In this document: positions 51,330-60,319 of the stretch, piece after piece | How the letters are laid out: each line of letters starts with the position of its first letter | Position numbering within the stretch: the stretch's first letter is position 1 | Origin: Butyrivibrio sp. | GTDB lineage: Bacteria > Bacillota > Clostridia > Lachnospirales > Lachnospiraceae | NCBI GenBank assembly: GCA_017413105.1 | Contig: JAFPVA010000130.1 | Span: 117,383 to 181,382 of the forward strand | DNA length: 64,000 nt | Direction: 5' to 3' | Notes under the pieces: model-generated | The model's input: only the letters and a program-made list of their open reading frames with translations | Databases searched by the model: none | What the model was told of the DNA's origin: nothing | Translations under genes and position numbers: made by a program

Positions 51330-52577
51330 TCAAAGTGAAGCCACCGTCCCAGCAATACTGCCGCTGGTGAAGGCCCACTGAAGATTATAACCACCGCATC
51401 TGCCATCAACATCTGCCAATTCCCCGACAACAAATATTCCATTATGTGAAACAACAGTCATATCATCCCTGATATCTCCAAGGCTAACTCCACCGGACGT
51501 CACCTGAGATTTCTGATAGCCATAGCTGTCCTTAAGCTTTATCTTGAAATTCCTGTAACTGTCGAAAATGCTGATTACCATGCTCTCCGAAATATTCTTC
51601 ATCTTCATGGTGCTTCCCATTTTCATACGCTTTATTACCATCTCATTTATCTGAGAGTTGTGGAAACCATTAAGAAACTCCAATAGGCTCCTGTTATCCC
51701 GTAGCCTTAGCATTTCTTTTTCCAGAGATAAAAAATCTTCTTCATCATAATCAGGGAAAAAATTAATGCTGGCAAAAATAGGCTTTCCTTCCTGCAGGAG
51801 ACGAACGACCTTGCCACTGGCCTGCATAACAGGAATTCCGGAAACACCATCAGAAGTAAGCTGAAGCTCTCCATACTCCTTTGCTACAACTTCTGTTCCA
51901 AGGAGGAAAGAAATCTCGGCTGTACATCTAACGCCATTTTCAGGCATTATCTCGCAATCATCAGCCTTAAACCCTACAAGCGCAGGATAAGTATCCTTGA
52001 TGGACATTCCGAGCTGCTTGCAGATATAGTAGCCATCCCCTGTAGACATAGTGCTCTTTGCACCGGAAAGACCTCCGGTAGCAATAATAACCCTTTCTGC
52101 TTCATAACTGTTTAAGTTTGTAACAACACTATAAGTCTCATTATCAGGATTTTCGGCATCATTACCTTTTATCACAGAAACGGACTTTGCCTGTTCGCCA
52201 TAGACAACCTTAACTCCAAGCCTCTTTAGTTCATTTCTGAACGCATCAACTACAGTCTGAGCCTGCCCTGATACCGGATAAAGGTATCCGTCCTCGCTCT
52301 TAATAACAATACCAAGGGATTTAAAGAAGTTGATGACATCAAGAACTCCGTAAACAGATAGCCATCCCTTCATCCTTTTTTCCGCCGAAGAATTATACAT
52401 CCCCGCATTCATATTAAGGTTCGAGAAATTACACCTCCCATTTCCTGTCATGGAGAGCTTTTTACCAAGCTGAGTATTCTTTTCAATTATGGTGACATCT
52501 GCGCCGTTTCTTGCAGCATAAACAGCAGCACACATTCCGGCTGCACCGCCACCGATCACTATTATTTTCTTACCCAA
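51330..52577 (-). CDS. HI0933-like flavoprotein (BaiN/YhiN family)
   Basis: A 415-residue FAD protein of the HI0933 family. The FAD motif IVIGGGAAGMCAAVYAARNG is at the N-terminus, followed by the family signature LSMTGNGRCNFSNLN. The C-terminus has SGGVSLGDI and GELADVDGRCGGYNLQWAF. Some members (BaiN) act in bile-acid dehydroxylation; most are untested. Translation appears to start at a TTG (52577), 2 bases after the flippase stop, with GAGG inside the flippase end. Confidence in family is high, in function low. Confidence 0.9.
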   Translation of the reverse strand: MGKKIIVIGGGAAGMCAAVYAARNGADVTIIEKNTQLGKKLSMTGNGRCNFSNLNMNAGMYNSSAEKRMKGWLSVYGVLDVINFFKSLGIVIKSEDGYLYPVSGQAQTVVDAFRNELKRLGVKVVYGEQAKSVSVIKGNDAENPDNETYSVVTNLNSYEAERVIIATGGLSGAKSTMSTGDGYYICKQLGMSIKDTYPALVGFKADDCEIMPENGVRCTAEISFLLGTEVVAKEYGELQLTSDGVSGIPVMQASGKVVRLLQEGKPIFASINFFPDYDEEDFLSLEKEMLRLRDNRSLLEFLNGFHNSQINEMVIKRMKMGSTMKMKNISESMVISIFDSYRNFKIKLKDSYGYQKSQVTSGGVSLGDIRDDMTVVSHNGIFVVGELADVDGRCGGYNLQWAFTSGSIAGTVASL

Positions 52578-52579
52578 AA

Positions 52580-54220
52580 TTATTCCTCATAGTATCTGTC
52601 ATGCTGAACCGCATGAGAAAAGCCCATAAAAAGTCTGCCAAAAGGTATCTTCTCAAGTTCTTCCGTCTTGACTCCCTTTATAAGAATAAGTATCAGCATA
52701 TAAACAACTGTATAAACCACTGCCCCAATAATCAGAGATAAAACCTCTCCAATATGGTCCACTAAAAGCTTGTTTAAAAGCATAAGTACAAGTCCTGCCG
52801 CAGCTGCAGCAAGAATCGGAAATCCAAAATTACGCAGCAGTCTCTGCCTGTATTTAAGCATCTTAAATAGCATAGAAAAGCAAAAGATATCATAAACTAC
52901 AAAGGCTACAAGCTGAGAAATTATAACACCCAAAAGTTCTTTTCTGAGCATCATCACAAGCAGGATCATAAAAAAGATATGCACAACCCATCCTATTGTA
53001 AGGCTGATGACCAGAAGCACCGACTTACCCATATGATTTAGAAGCCAGGAAAGGAAAATAGCCAGCCCCAAAGCAAACATCACAAAAGCACCGATCTGAG
53101 GCATTCCATCAATAAGGCTAGAATACTTTCCAAAAAAGGCTATCTGAATTTCTTTTGCAGCGGTAAACATAAATATAGTAACCGGAACAAAAAGCATAGA
53201 GCCAAAATGAAGAAGTCTCTTTAATCTATCTCTTGCCCCTTCAAGCTCATCTCTTTCTATCCTCGCCATTACACGATTCCAGGATTTTATAAACGGTATG
53301 CAGGTCAAAAAAGCTATCATTATCATAAAAGATTCTACTCTGCCTGCAAAAGCTCCATAAGAAGCTATCATGTCCTGAGCTTTATCATTTTTGATAAGAA
53401 CGAGATTGTAAAATATATTATCAACCAGACACATAAGCACCGGAGTTGCATACAGGTACAGAATTGGCCTAATGCCTGTCAGAACGTCATTTTTATTGTC
53501 GAGATATCTTGGCGCACCATTTTTAACGATATCAGCAATTTCTTTTTTCCTTACCATCATGCTGATACTGATCTGAACAAAACCAACAATTGATCCGATA
53601 AGAACACCGATTATCATACCTGACGCACCATAAATGGCACTGTACTCATCTCCGTGAAAGATTTTATTAACCTTGATTCCGTAATTGTACAGTATTCCGG
53701 AGATAATAGCTCCTGTGCTAAAGCTCACCACAGAAATAGTAAGGTCGCAGATCATTATGGGTTTCGTATATCCCAGTCCCTGAAGATACCCTCTTATTAC
53801 TCCCTGGGGGCATAAAAACAACAGGCTTACACCTATCAGGATAAAATCAATATAAATCTTACTTGCAGCAAAAAAATTCCTTGCAATAACATAACTGCAG
53901 GACATGATAAGCACAGATAACAAAATTCCAATAAAAACAAATATCTTAAAAGACCTGTCCTTATTGGTCTCAGCATTTAAAAACTGCGATCTTCTGGCCC
54001 TCAATCTGACCATGATATATACAGCCTTTTGCACTGCCAGAACAAAAGACACATAGAGCAAAAAATATAATGTAAGCGGACCGGCACTAAAACCGGAACC
54101 GGTATCTCCGAATATCCTCACAGAGATAATGTTATAAAGCATCATTATAGTGACAGACCAAAAAACCGCTGCTGTAAGTATATCCGGTCTTATTCGTTTT
54201 TCCTCAGTATAGGTCCTCAT
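52580..54220 (-). CDS. Polysaccharide/lipid flippase of the MOP superfamily (SpoVB/MurJ-like)
   Basis: A 546-residue membrane protein with about 14 hydrophobic helices. It has the internal layout of oligosaccharide flippases, including the LCPQGVIRGYLQGLGYTKP segment typical of SpoVB-like Firmicute proteins. It likely flips a lipid-linked cell-envelope precursor; the cargo is unknown. Start at 54220 follows GGGAGAG. It lies 21 bases after ybeY and 2 bases before the HI0933-like gene. Confidence 0.88.
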   Translation of the reverse strand: MRTYTEEKRIRPDILTAAVFWSVTIMMLYNIISVRIFGDTGSGFSAGPLTLYFLLYVSFVLAVQKAVYIMVRLRARRSQFLNAETNKDRSFKIFVFIGILLSVLIMSCSYVIARNFFAASKIYIDFILIGVSLLFLCPQGVIRGYLQGLGYTKPIMICDLTISVVSFSTGAIISGILYNYGIKVNKIFHGDEYSAIYGASGMIIGVLIGSIVGFVQISISMMVRKKEIADIVKNGAPRYLDNKNDVLTGIRPILYLYATPVLMCLVDNIFYNLVLIKNDKAQDMIASYGAFAGRVESFMIMIAFLTCIPFIKSWNRVMARIERDELEGARDRLKRLLHFGSMLFVPVTIFMFTAAKEIQIAFFGKYSSLIDGMPQIGAFVMFALGLAIFLSWLLNHMGKSVLLVISLTIGWVVHIFFMILLVMMLRKELLGVIISQLVAFVVYDIFCFSMLFKMLKYRQRLLRNFGFPILAAAAAGLVLMLLNKLLVDHIGEVLSLIIGAVVYTVVYMLILILIKGVKTEELEKIPFGRLFMGFSHAVQHDRYYEE

Positions 54221-54241
54221 TTAGAACTCTCCCAACTTTTT

Positions 54242-54745
54242 TCAGTCCCTGGTAATCCCCAATGCGTTAAGTACGCTTTCCTGTTTTTCCTCCATGACCT
54301 TAGCCTCAGCTTCCTCCATGTGGTCATATCCGCAAAGATGGAGCATACTGTGGGCCACAAGAAATGCAAACTCTCTCTTTTCCGAATGGCCGTATTCACT
54401 GGCCTGCAAACGAACTCTGGCCTCGTTAATAACAATATCTCCGAAGGAAATATTACCCGTATCAGGATTTAACAGATCATTCTTCTGCTCACCGCCAATT
54501 ACCGAGAAGTCCCCAGCTTCTTCGTATTCAACAGTAGGAAAAGACAAGACATCTGTAGGCTTATCAATATTGCGAAACTCCTTATTGATTTCCTGAATTC
54601 CCTCATCATCAGTAATAGTGAGGCTTATTTCAACATCATATTCACAATGTTCTTCTTCCAAAACCGCTGTCGCAACTTCTTTTGCAAGGCTCTCAAAATC
54701 AAAGTCGAATTTTGCGTCCACTTCATTTTCAACGTAAAAAGTCAT
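54242..54745 (-). CDS. ybeY: Endoribonuclease YbeY (16S rRNA maturation)
   Basis: A 167-residue zinc metalloenzyme for rRNA 3'-end maturation and quality control. The zinc motif HSMLHLCGYDH is intact (three His), followed by EEAEAKVMEEKQESVLNALG. The region with DKPTDVLSFP is also diagnostic. Its start overlaps the end of the upstream PgpH-like gene by 17 bases. The order phoH, PgpH-like, ybeY matches Bacillus and other Firmicutes. Confidence 0.96.
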   Translation of the reverse strand: MTFYVENEVDAKFDFDFESLAKEVATAVLEEEHCEYDVEISLTITDDEGIQEINKEFRNIDKPTDVLSFPTVEYEEAGDFSVIGGEQKNDLLNPDTGNISFGDIVINEARVRLQASEYGHSEKREFAFLVAHSMLHLCGYDHMEEAEAKVMEEKQESVLNALGITRD

Positions 54746-55955
54746 AATACAGCTTCTCCTTTTTGAGGATTTTCTTCATCTGAGCATATTGGCCGAAGGT
54801 AACATTATAGCCCAGAAGTTGACCTTCTGATTCCTTTTCTTCGAAAATCTTATCAATTACTTCGTCGTAATTTACCTTCTTGTCCTTTTCTTTTTTGATA
54901 AGATAAGTAATCGTAGCAATTACAGTTTCTGAAATATCCACCGCAAAACATTCGCAGGATTTAACTTTATTTGCCGGAGCCTCGATATATTCCTGTAAAA
55001 AATCTATCGCTTCATGAGGAAAATTGTTTTCAATATAAATATGCTTAACATCTTCCCATTTTTGCTTTCCTTCAAGAATTCCTATCCTGTGATAATAGCA
55101 GCAGTTTTTTACCGCTCTGTCATTAAGTCCCAGCGCAAGAGCAATTCTTTCAGCAAGATATGCCGTGTGAACAGCCCTGAAATATTCATCCTTGTTGTTC
55201 TCACGTAAGCTTACCAAAAGAGGATATGCACTGTCATTTATCTCCATATAGTTATCATTGGATTTCCTGATGACGTAAATTCCAAACATATTAAGGAACG
55301 GCATAAGTATTACAAGATTAAGCATCAGGTTAATGACAGGTAAAATAAGCAGATTAAATGACAGAGTCCTGTTCTGAAAAAGAACATCAAACGCAATTAT
55401 AAGTACCGCCTGCAGCATAAGGACCATGGCCGTAGGAAAACCGATTGCTGTATCTTCCTTAAGGTCTCTGAAAAGTGCAAGAGCAACCATGCCAGCAATG
55501 ACATACATAAAAAACTCGCCGATACTGCCATTATCTTCAAGAAGAACAGAAATCAGCACAAATCCAATACCGGAAGCCATTCCAATTTCATTGTTCGACA
55601 GAAGGCCAAGAACAACAAATATAGCCATATATGGCCAGAACACGTTTGGAACAAGAGAAAAAGCGCAGGATAAAAGTATCATTATCCCGTAGGCAAGAAT
55701 AAATCTCATAATGTGTTCATAGTTGTCGTAAGGAAAGTTCTCCCATCCTCTCCTATATGTTTCCATGAGCATAAATAAATTAACAGCGGAAATTATGAGT
55801 GATACTATTGTATTTCGCAGTATTGCCTCATAGCTCTTACCAAAAAAATATGAAAAAGCAAAAACTACAATTCCTGTAGATAAAAACAGCCCCACATAGC
55901 ACAGCTTTAATTTAAGGGGCAAAGCTGTACCCAAATCCTTATTCTCGCTTTCCAT
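54729..55955 (-). CDS. Short PgpH-like membrane protein with a degenerate HD domain
   Basis: A 408-residue protein at the place normally taken by the 7TM-HD cyclic di-AMP phosphodiesterase PgpH. It has about eight hydrophobic helices (residues 19-226) and a cytoplasmic C-terminal domain of 180 residues. That domain follows the PgpH HD layout (EYFRAVHTAYLAERIALAL, then NCCYYHRIGILEG), but the HH pair after the Tyr reads FR and the HD pair is H289-R290, so metal binding and catalysis should be lost. The large extracellular 7TMR-HDED domain is also absent. It overlaps phoH by 17 bases and ybeY by 17 bases. It may be a receptor or a regulatory relic. Confidence 0.8.
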   Translation of the reverse strand: MESENKDLGTALPLKLKLCYVGLFLSTGIVVFAFSYFFGKSYEAILRNTIVSLIISAVNLFMLMETYRRGWENFPYDNYEHIMRFILAYGIMILLSCAFSLVPNVFWPYMAIFVVLGLLSNNEIGMASGIGFVLISVLLEDNGSIGEFFMYVIAGMVALALFRDLKEDTAIGFPTAMVLMLQAVLIIAFDVLFQNRTLSFNLLILPVINLMLNLVILMPFLNMFGIYVIRKSNDNYMEINDSAYPLLVSLRENNKDEYFRAVHTAYLAERIALALGLNDRAVKNCCYYHRIGILEGKQKWEDVKHIYIENNFPHEAIDFLQEYIEAPANKVKSCECFAVDISETVIATITYLIKKEKDKKVNYDEVIDKIFEEKESEGQLLGYNVTFGQYAQMKKILKKEKLYYDFLR

Positions 55956-56988
55956 CTCTTGAACGTCTCTCCAGTTTCTGAATAGATTTTTTCTTTTCTT
56001 TATTCACAGCTTTTTTCTCATAGTCCTCGTAGGCCTTAACAATCTTCTGAACCAGCGGATGTCTCACAACATCACTGCTTGTAAGGGTGCAGAAAGAAAT
56101 ATCATCTATTCCTTTAAGAACACTTTGTGCAATATCAAGACCTGACTTGGCATCCGGAGCAAGATCCTTCTGGGACGCGTCACCGGTTATGATGACCTTG
56201 GAGCCAAAACCTATTCTTGTCAGAAACATCTTCATCTGAGCAGGCGTGGTATTCTGCGCTTCATCAAGAATGATAAAAGCATTATCCAGGGTTCTGCCCC
56301 TCATATACGCAAGAGGCGCCACCTCAATAAGCCCTTTTTCCATGTTTTTAATAAAGTTCTCTGTGCCCATTATCTGATACAGCGCATCATATAAAGGCCT
56401 TAAATACGGATCAACTTTACTCTGAAGGTCACCGGGTAAAAAGCCAAGCTTCTCACCGGCTTCAATAGCAGGTCTCGTAAGAATGATCCTTGAAACCTCT
56501 TCCCTCTGAAAAGCAGTAATGGCCATTGCCATACCAAGATAGGTCTTTCCTGTACCGGCAGGTCCAAGACCAAAGACGATCATATTATTCCTTATGGCGT
56601 CTATGTATTTCTTTTGCCCAAGAGTCTTAGGTTTAATAGGTTTCCCTGAGATAGTGTGGCAGATAACGTCCTTGTCTATATCAACGAGAATATTATCACT
56701 CACAGGTTTATCCTTAATCTCCTCATCTTCTTTTAAAGAAATAGCGTAATCAACACTCTGCTCTTCAATGCTGCTTCCACGTCTGGAAAGCTGCACCAGC
56801 TCTCTTATGATACCGGAAGCCTTATTTGCCCCCTGCCTGTCACCTATTATATGAAGCTCACCGTTCCTGTCTATGATCTCCACATGAAGGCTCTTCTCAA
56901 TCTTTTTAATGTAACTGTCATTCCCACCAAAAATATTGCGCTCATCATCGGCAGTAAGCGCCAGGGAAAGTTCTGTAATTTCGCTCAT
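55939..56988 (-). CDS. phoH: PhoH-like ATPase
   Basis: A 349-residue protein of the PhoH family, predicted nucleotide-binding with a likely RNA-related role because it accompanies ybeY. An N-terminal KH-like segment (residues 20-90) precedes the P-loop GLGPAGTGKTYLGMAMA. Walker B is FIILDEAQNTTP, followed by GDASQKDLAP. The C-terminus is very basic. A perfect hairpin (57011-57031) lies just upstream of its GGGG ribosome site. Confidence 0.95.
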   Translation of the reverse strand: MSEITELSLALTADDERNIFGGNDSYIKKIEKSLHVEIIDRNGELHIIGDRQGANKASGIIRELVQLSRRGSSIEEQSVDYAISLKEDEEIKDKPVSDNILVDIDKDVICHTISGKPIKPKTLGQKKYIDAIRNNMIVFGLGPAGTGKTYLGMAMAITAFQREEVSRIILTRPAIEAGEKLGFLPGDLQSKVDPYLRPLYDALYQIMGTENFIKNMEKGLIEVAPLAYMRGRTLDNAFIILDEAQNTTPAQMKMFLTRIGFGSKVIITGDASQKDLAPDAKSGLDIAQSVLKGIDDISFCTLTSSDVVRHPLVQKIVKAYEDYEKKAVNKEKKKSIQKLERRSRDGKRE

Positions 56989-57010
56989 TTATTAACCCCG
57001 TATATTCTTT

Positions 57011-57031
57011 CCCGGTATTATATATACCGGG
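57011..57031 (-). other. Hairpin in the leader of phoH
   Basis: Perfect 8-bp stem CCCGGTAT / ATACCGGG with a 5-base loop, not followed by T on either strand. It lies between the rlmH stop and the phoH start, 22 bases from the latter, and may be an RNA processing or stabilising structure. Confidence 0.45.
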
Positions 57032-57054
57032 TCATGTTCAAAACTTTTTATCAT

Positions 57055-57537
57055 TCACTTATGATAAGGCTCTCCTCGCATAATGCGATATGCTCTGTAA
57101 ATCTGTTCCAAAAGGATTACACGCATCATCTGATGCGGAAAGGTCATGTCTGAGAAACTAATCTTGGAATCAGCCCGCTTTAGAACATCACTGTGAAGCC
57201 CTAACGAGCCTCCAATTACAAACTGGATATGACTTACCCCGGAAACTCCAAGACCGTTTATATAATCAGAAAACTTCTCTGAGGAATATTTTTTTCCATC
57301 TATTGCCAATGCGCAAACATAGGCACCCTGTTCAATATTCTGCAAAATCCGGTCGCCTTCTTTTTTCTTGATCTGCTCTTCTATTGCAAGAGGCGCATTA
57401 TCCGGTGTTTTCTCATCCGCCACCTCAATGATACTTAGCTTGCAATATCTTGAAAGACGTTTTGAGTACTCACTTATCGCATCATTCCAGTATTTTTCCT
57501 TGATCTTACCTACGCAGATTATACTGATATTGCTCAT
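57055..57537 (-). CDS. rlmH: 23S rRNA pseudouridine-1915 N3-methyltransferase RlmH
   Basis: A 160-residue SPOUT-class methyltransferase. It begins [21 protein letters not shown], contains [20 protein letters not shown], the SAM-knot segment [18 protein letters not shown], and ends with [23 protein letters not shown]-type residues. Length is exactly that of the family. It overlaps the MORN-protein gene by 4 bases, so the two are translationally coupled. Confidence 0.97.
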   Translation of the reverse strand: MSNISIICVGKIKEKYWNDAISEYSKRLSRYCKLSIIEVADEKTPDNAPLAIEEQIKKKEGDRILQNIEQGAYVCALAIDGKKYSSEKFSDYINGLGVSGVSHIQFVIGGSLGLHSDVLKRADSKISFSDMTFPHQMMRVILLEQIYRAYRIMRGEPYHK

Positions 57538-58598
57538 TTTTTCACCATATTCCCGCCGGTAACAATACCATGAATGCCATTATCCTTCATCTTCTCCTGT
57601 ACCATCCAGATGTGGTTCTCTGTGTTGTCCTTCTCATCCATGACAGCGCTTCTTCCCTCTGGATCCTTGGAAGTATTTACCACCTGTTTCCAGGTACCAT
57701 TCTCACAGTCTCCATACCATTCCTTAGTCTCATAGTTATTGTTGACTGTGATCATATACATTCTGCCATTATAGAGCCCGTCTGCAAAGTTACCGATAGC
57801 ATTCTGAACATAAATGTCTGAATCATTCATATAGTTCTGATCATAGTCATAGTGTTCCTGTCCTTCGCCATTGGGAAGGTCATTCTGCCATTGACCGGTA
57901 TACATATGCTCTATTACCACATTCTGGTCATAAACAGGATAAAAAGAAATCCAGGTTCCCTGCCCACTGCGGACACCCTCTGACCACTCGCCGTAATAAT
58001 ACTGGTCGTTGGCATAGCAGGCAAGTCCCTTGCCGTTTGGAAGACCGGTGCCATCAACATCTCCAAAATACAAAAAGTCTTTTGTACCATTAAGTTTGTA
58101 AGACATTGCTTCAAAACGGTCAAGACCGGCAAGATCCCTTACCGCATTCATATTTCCTTCGTTCCAGTAAGAAGCCATCTCACTCATCTGGGCATCAATA
58201 TCTATAGCAAGCCCCTTATACACATTTCTAACTTCAGCAGATTCTGTCCTATAAAGGCTGTTTCCTGATACTGTCTTTTTCTTTACAGAAGTCTTTGAAG
58301 AAGTACTTCCGGTTGAAGCTAAGTCAGAATCAGTTTTAGAAGCATCTCCTGCAGCATTATCTGATTTATTATCTTCGGATTTATTATCAGCATCATTGGA
58401 AGAATCCGTATTATCTGCATTTGAATCATCAAAAGAACTGCTATCGCCTGAAACGCTTGTTATCTCGTTGTCCGGAGCATTATTATCATTAGACGGTTTC
58501 TTTATCCCTGACAATGCCAGATACAAAATCAGAATCAGTAGTATTACACCGGCAATCCCGGCAGTTATCGCAACTTTAATCTTTTCATCTCTATCCAT
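57534..58598 (-). CDS. Membrane-anchored MORN-repeat protein
   Basis: A 354-residue protein with a cytoplasmic N-terminus, one membrane helix ([20 protein letters not shown]), a Ser/Asp/Asn-rich linker of about 75 residues, and an outer region with several MORN-type units ([53 protein letters not shown], and weaker [13 protein letters not shown]). MORN units often bind surfaces or lipids; the target is unknown. Partner gene rlmH overlaps by 4 bases, a coupling with no obvious functional link. Confidence 0.87.
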   Translation of the reverse strand: MDRDEKIKVAITAGIAGVILLILILYLALSGIKKPSNDNNAPDNEITSVSGDSSSFDDSNADNTDSSNDADNKSEDNKSDNAAGDASKTDSDLASTGSTSSKTSVKKKTVSGNSLYRTESAEVRNVYKGLAIDIDAQMSEMASYWNEGNMNAVRDLAGLDRFEAMSYKLNGTKDFLYFGDVDGTGLPNGKGLACYANDQYYYGEWSEGVRSGQGTWISFYPVYDQNVVIEHMYTGQWQNDLPNGEGQEHYDYDQNYMNDSDIYVQNAIGNFADGLYNGRMYMITVNNNYETKEWYGDCENGTWKQVVNTSKDPEGRSAVMDEKDNTENHIWMVQEKMKDNGIHGIVTGGNMVKK

Positions 58599-58671
58599 TA
58601 AAATCTATACTCTCTCCATATTATCAATTTATACAATCTTAATAATTATACCATAGCAGAGCGGATTTGGG

Positions 58672-58716
58672 CATAAAAATACCCTCCTTACCGGTTTATA
58701 TCCGGTAAAGAGGGTT
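58672..58716 (-). terminator. Terminator downstream of nfnB
   Basis: Minus-strand stem ACCCTCTTTACCGG / CCGGTAAGGAGGGT (one wobble), 7-base loop, then ATTTTTA. Strong. Confidence 0.88.
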
Positions 58717-58725
58717 TGTACATAC

Positions 58726-60111
58726 TTATTTATTTGAAAGATACTCATCGATACCCTTTGCTGCAGCTTTACCTGCACCCATTGCCAGGATAACTGTAGC
58801 TGCTCCTGTTACAGCATCTCCACCTGCAAATACGCCCTTCTTAGATGTCTGGCCGTTAGCTTCCTCAGCAACGATACACTTTCTGCGGTTGACCTCAAGT
58901 CCATCTGTTGTAGAAGAGATCAGAGGATTAGGTGATGTTCCAAGAGACATGATTACTGCATCGCACTCAATATCGAATTCAGAACCGGGAACCTCAACAG
59001 GGCTTCTTCTACCTGACTCGTCAGGTTCGCCAAGCTCCATTCTGATGCAAGTAATACCCGTTACCCAGCCGTTCTCATCAGCATGGATCTCAACAGGATT
59101 TGTAAGAAGGTCAAAAATAATGCCTTCTTCCTTAGCATGTCCAACTTCTTCCTTACGAGCAGGAAGTTCCTCTTCGCCACGACGATAAACAACATGAACT
59201 TCTGCACCAAGACGAAGAGCTGTTCTTGCAGCATCCATGGCAACATTACCACCACCTACAACAACACACTTCTTAGGTCTCATTATAGGTGTTCTTGAAT
59301 TCTCATCAAAAGCCTTCATAAGATTGCTTCTTGTGAGGAACTCGTTAGCTGAGAATACACCCATAGCCTGCTCACCAGGGATATTCATGAATCTTGGAAG
59401 ACCGGCACCTGAGCCAATGAATACAGCCTCGAAGCCCTCTTTCTCCATAAGTTCATCGATAGTAACTGATTTACCAATAACAACGTCTGTCTCAAGCTTA
59501 ACGCCAAGGGACTTCACGTTCTCAATTTCCTTCTTAACTACATCATCCTTAGGAAGACGGAACTCAGGAATACCATATACCAAAACACCGCCAGCCTCAT
59601 GAAGAGCCTCAAAGATAGTTACTTCATATCCCATCTTTGCAAGGTCTCCTGCGCAGGTAAGGCCTGAAGGACCGGAACCAATAATGGCAACCTTCTTACC
59701 CTTTTTCTCCTTGGCACCTGCAGGCTTAATTCCCATTTCTCTTGCTGTATCAGCAACATATCTCTCAAGCTTACCGATTGAAACAGCGTCGCCTTTGATT
59801 CCTCTTACGCACTGTCCCTCACATTGGCTCTCCTGTGGACAAACACGACCACATACTGCAGGAAGTGCACTTGAAAGACTGATTGTCTGGTATGCACCCT
59901 CAACATTATCCTCTTTTACCTGCTGGATAAATGCTGGAATATCGATAGATACAGGGCATCCCTGAACACATTTAGGGTTCTTACAATTAAGGCATCTTGC
60001 AGCCTCCTTCATAGCTTCTTCTTTATTATATCCAAGGCAAACTTCGCCAAAGTTAGTAGCGCGAACCTTGGGATCCTGCTCACGAACAGGAACTCTTACA
60101 AATCCATCCAT
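58726..60111 (-). CDS. nfnB: NfnB-type NADPH-dependent glutamate synthase-like flavoprotein (Nfn large subunit)
   Basis: A 461-residue protein with an N-terminal 4Fe-4S region (CLNCKNPKCVQGCPVSIDIPAF and the CGRVCPQESQCEGQCV cluster), an FAD site VAIIGSGPSGLTCAGDL and a NAD(P) site CVVVGGGNVAMDAART. On its own it could be called a GltD/GltA homologue. Because the gene follows an NfnA-type reductase, it most likely forms the electron-bifurcating NADH-dependent ferredoxin:NADP+ oxidoreductase. I chose the ATG at 60111 with AGGAG upstream. The 202-base gap to nfnA is nearly filled by a structured repeat. Confidence 0.93.
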   Translation of the reverse strand: MDGFVRVPVREQDPKVRATNFGEVCLGYNKEEAMKEAARCLNCKNPKCVQGCPVSIDIPAFIQQVKEDNVEGAYQTISLSSALPAVCGRVCPQESQCEGQCVRGIKGDAVSIGKLERYVADTAREMGIKPAGAKEKKGKKVAIIGSGPSGLTCAGDLAKMGYEVTIFEALHEAGGVLVYGIPEFRLPKDDVVKKEIENVKSLGVKLETDVVIGKSVTIDELMEKEGFEAVFIGSGAGLPRFMNIPGEQAMGVFSANEFLTRSNLMKAFDENSRTPIMRPKKCVVVGGGNVAMDAARTALRLGAEVHVVYRRGEEELPARKEEVGHAKEEGIIFDLLTNPVEIHADENGWVTGITCIRMELGEPDESGRRSPVEVPGSEFDIECDAVIMSLGTSPNPLISSTTDGLEVNRRKCIVAEEANGQTSKKGVFAGGDAVTGAATVILAMGAGKAAAKGIDEYLSNK

Positions 60112-60149
60112 TTCTATTCTCCTATCCAAAATGATTTCCACTACTTTTT

Positions 60150-60319
60150 CATTGATATACGCATGGCTTCACTACGTTATCGCCATGCTCCATGCATTCA
60201 GAAATCGATATACTCATTTCATTCGTATATCTATTTTCCTCATGCATGTTATGTTTTCAAGGTCTAATACTTCTTTGTGCAAGCACAGAAGTATTAGACT
60301 TTGAATCCATTTATCAATG
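60150..60319 (-). repeat. Intercistronic structured element, long copy 2 (nfn operon)
   Basis: A 170-bp element with closing stem CATTGATA / TATCAATG. On the minus strand it holds a long hairpin with GTCTAATACTTCT / AGAAGTATTAGAC capped by GTGC-TT-GCAC, then GATATAC / GTATATC, then GCATGGC / GCCATGC. Stem bases differ from the copy at 47051-47218 in paired fashion. The nfnA TGA stop codon lies inside the closing stem. Confidence 0.75.
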
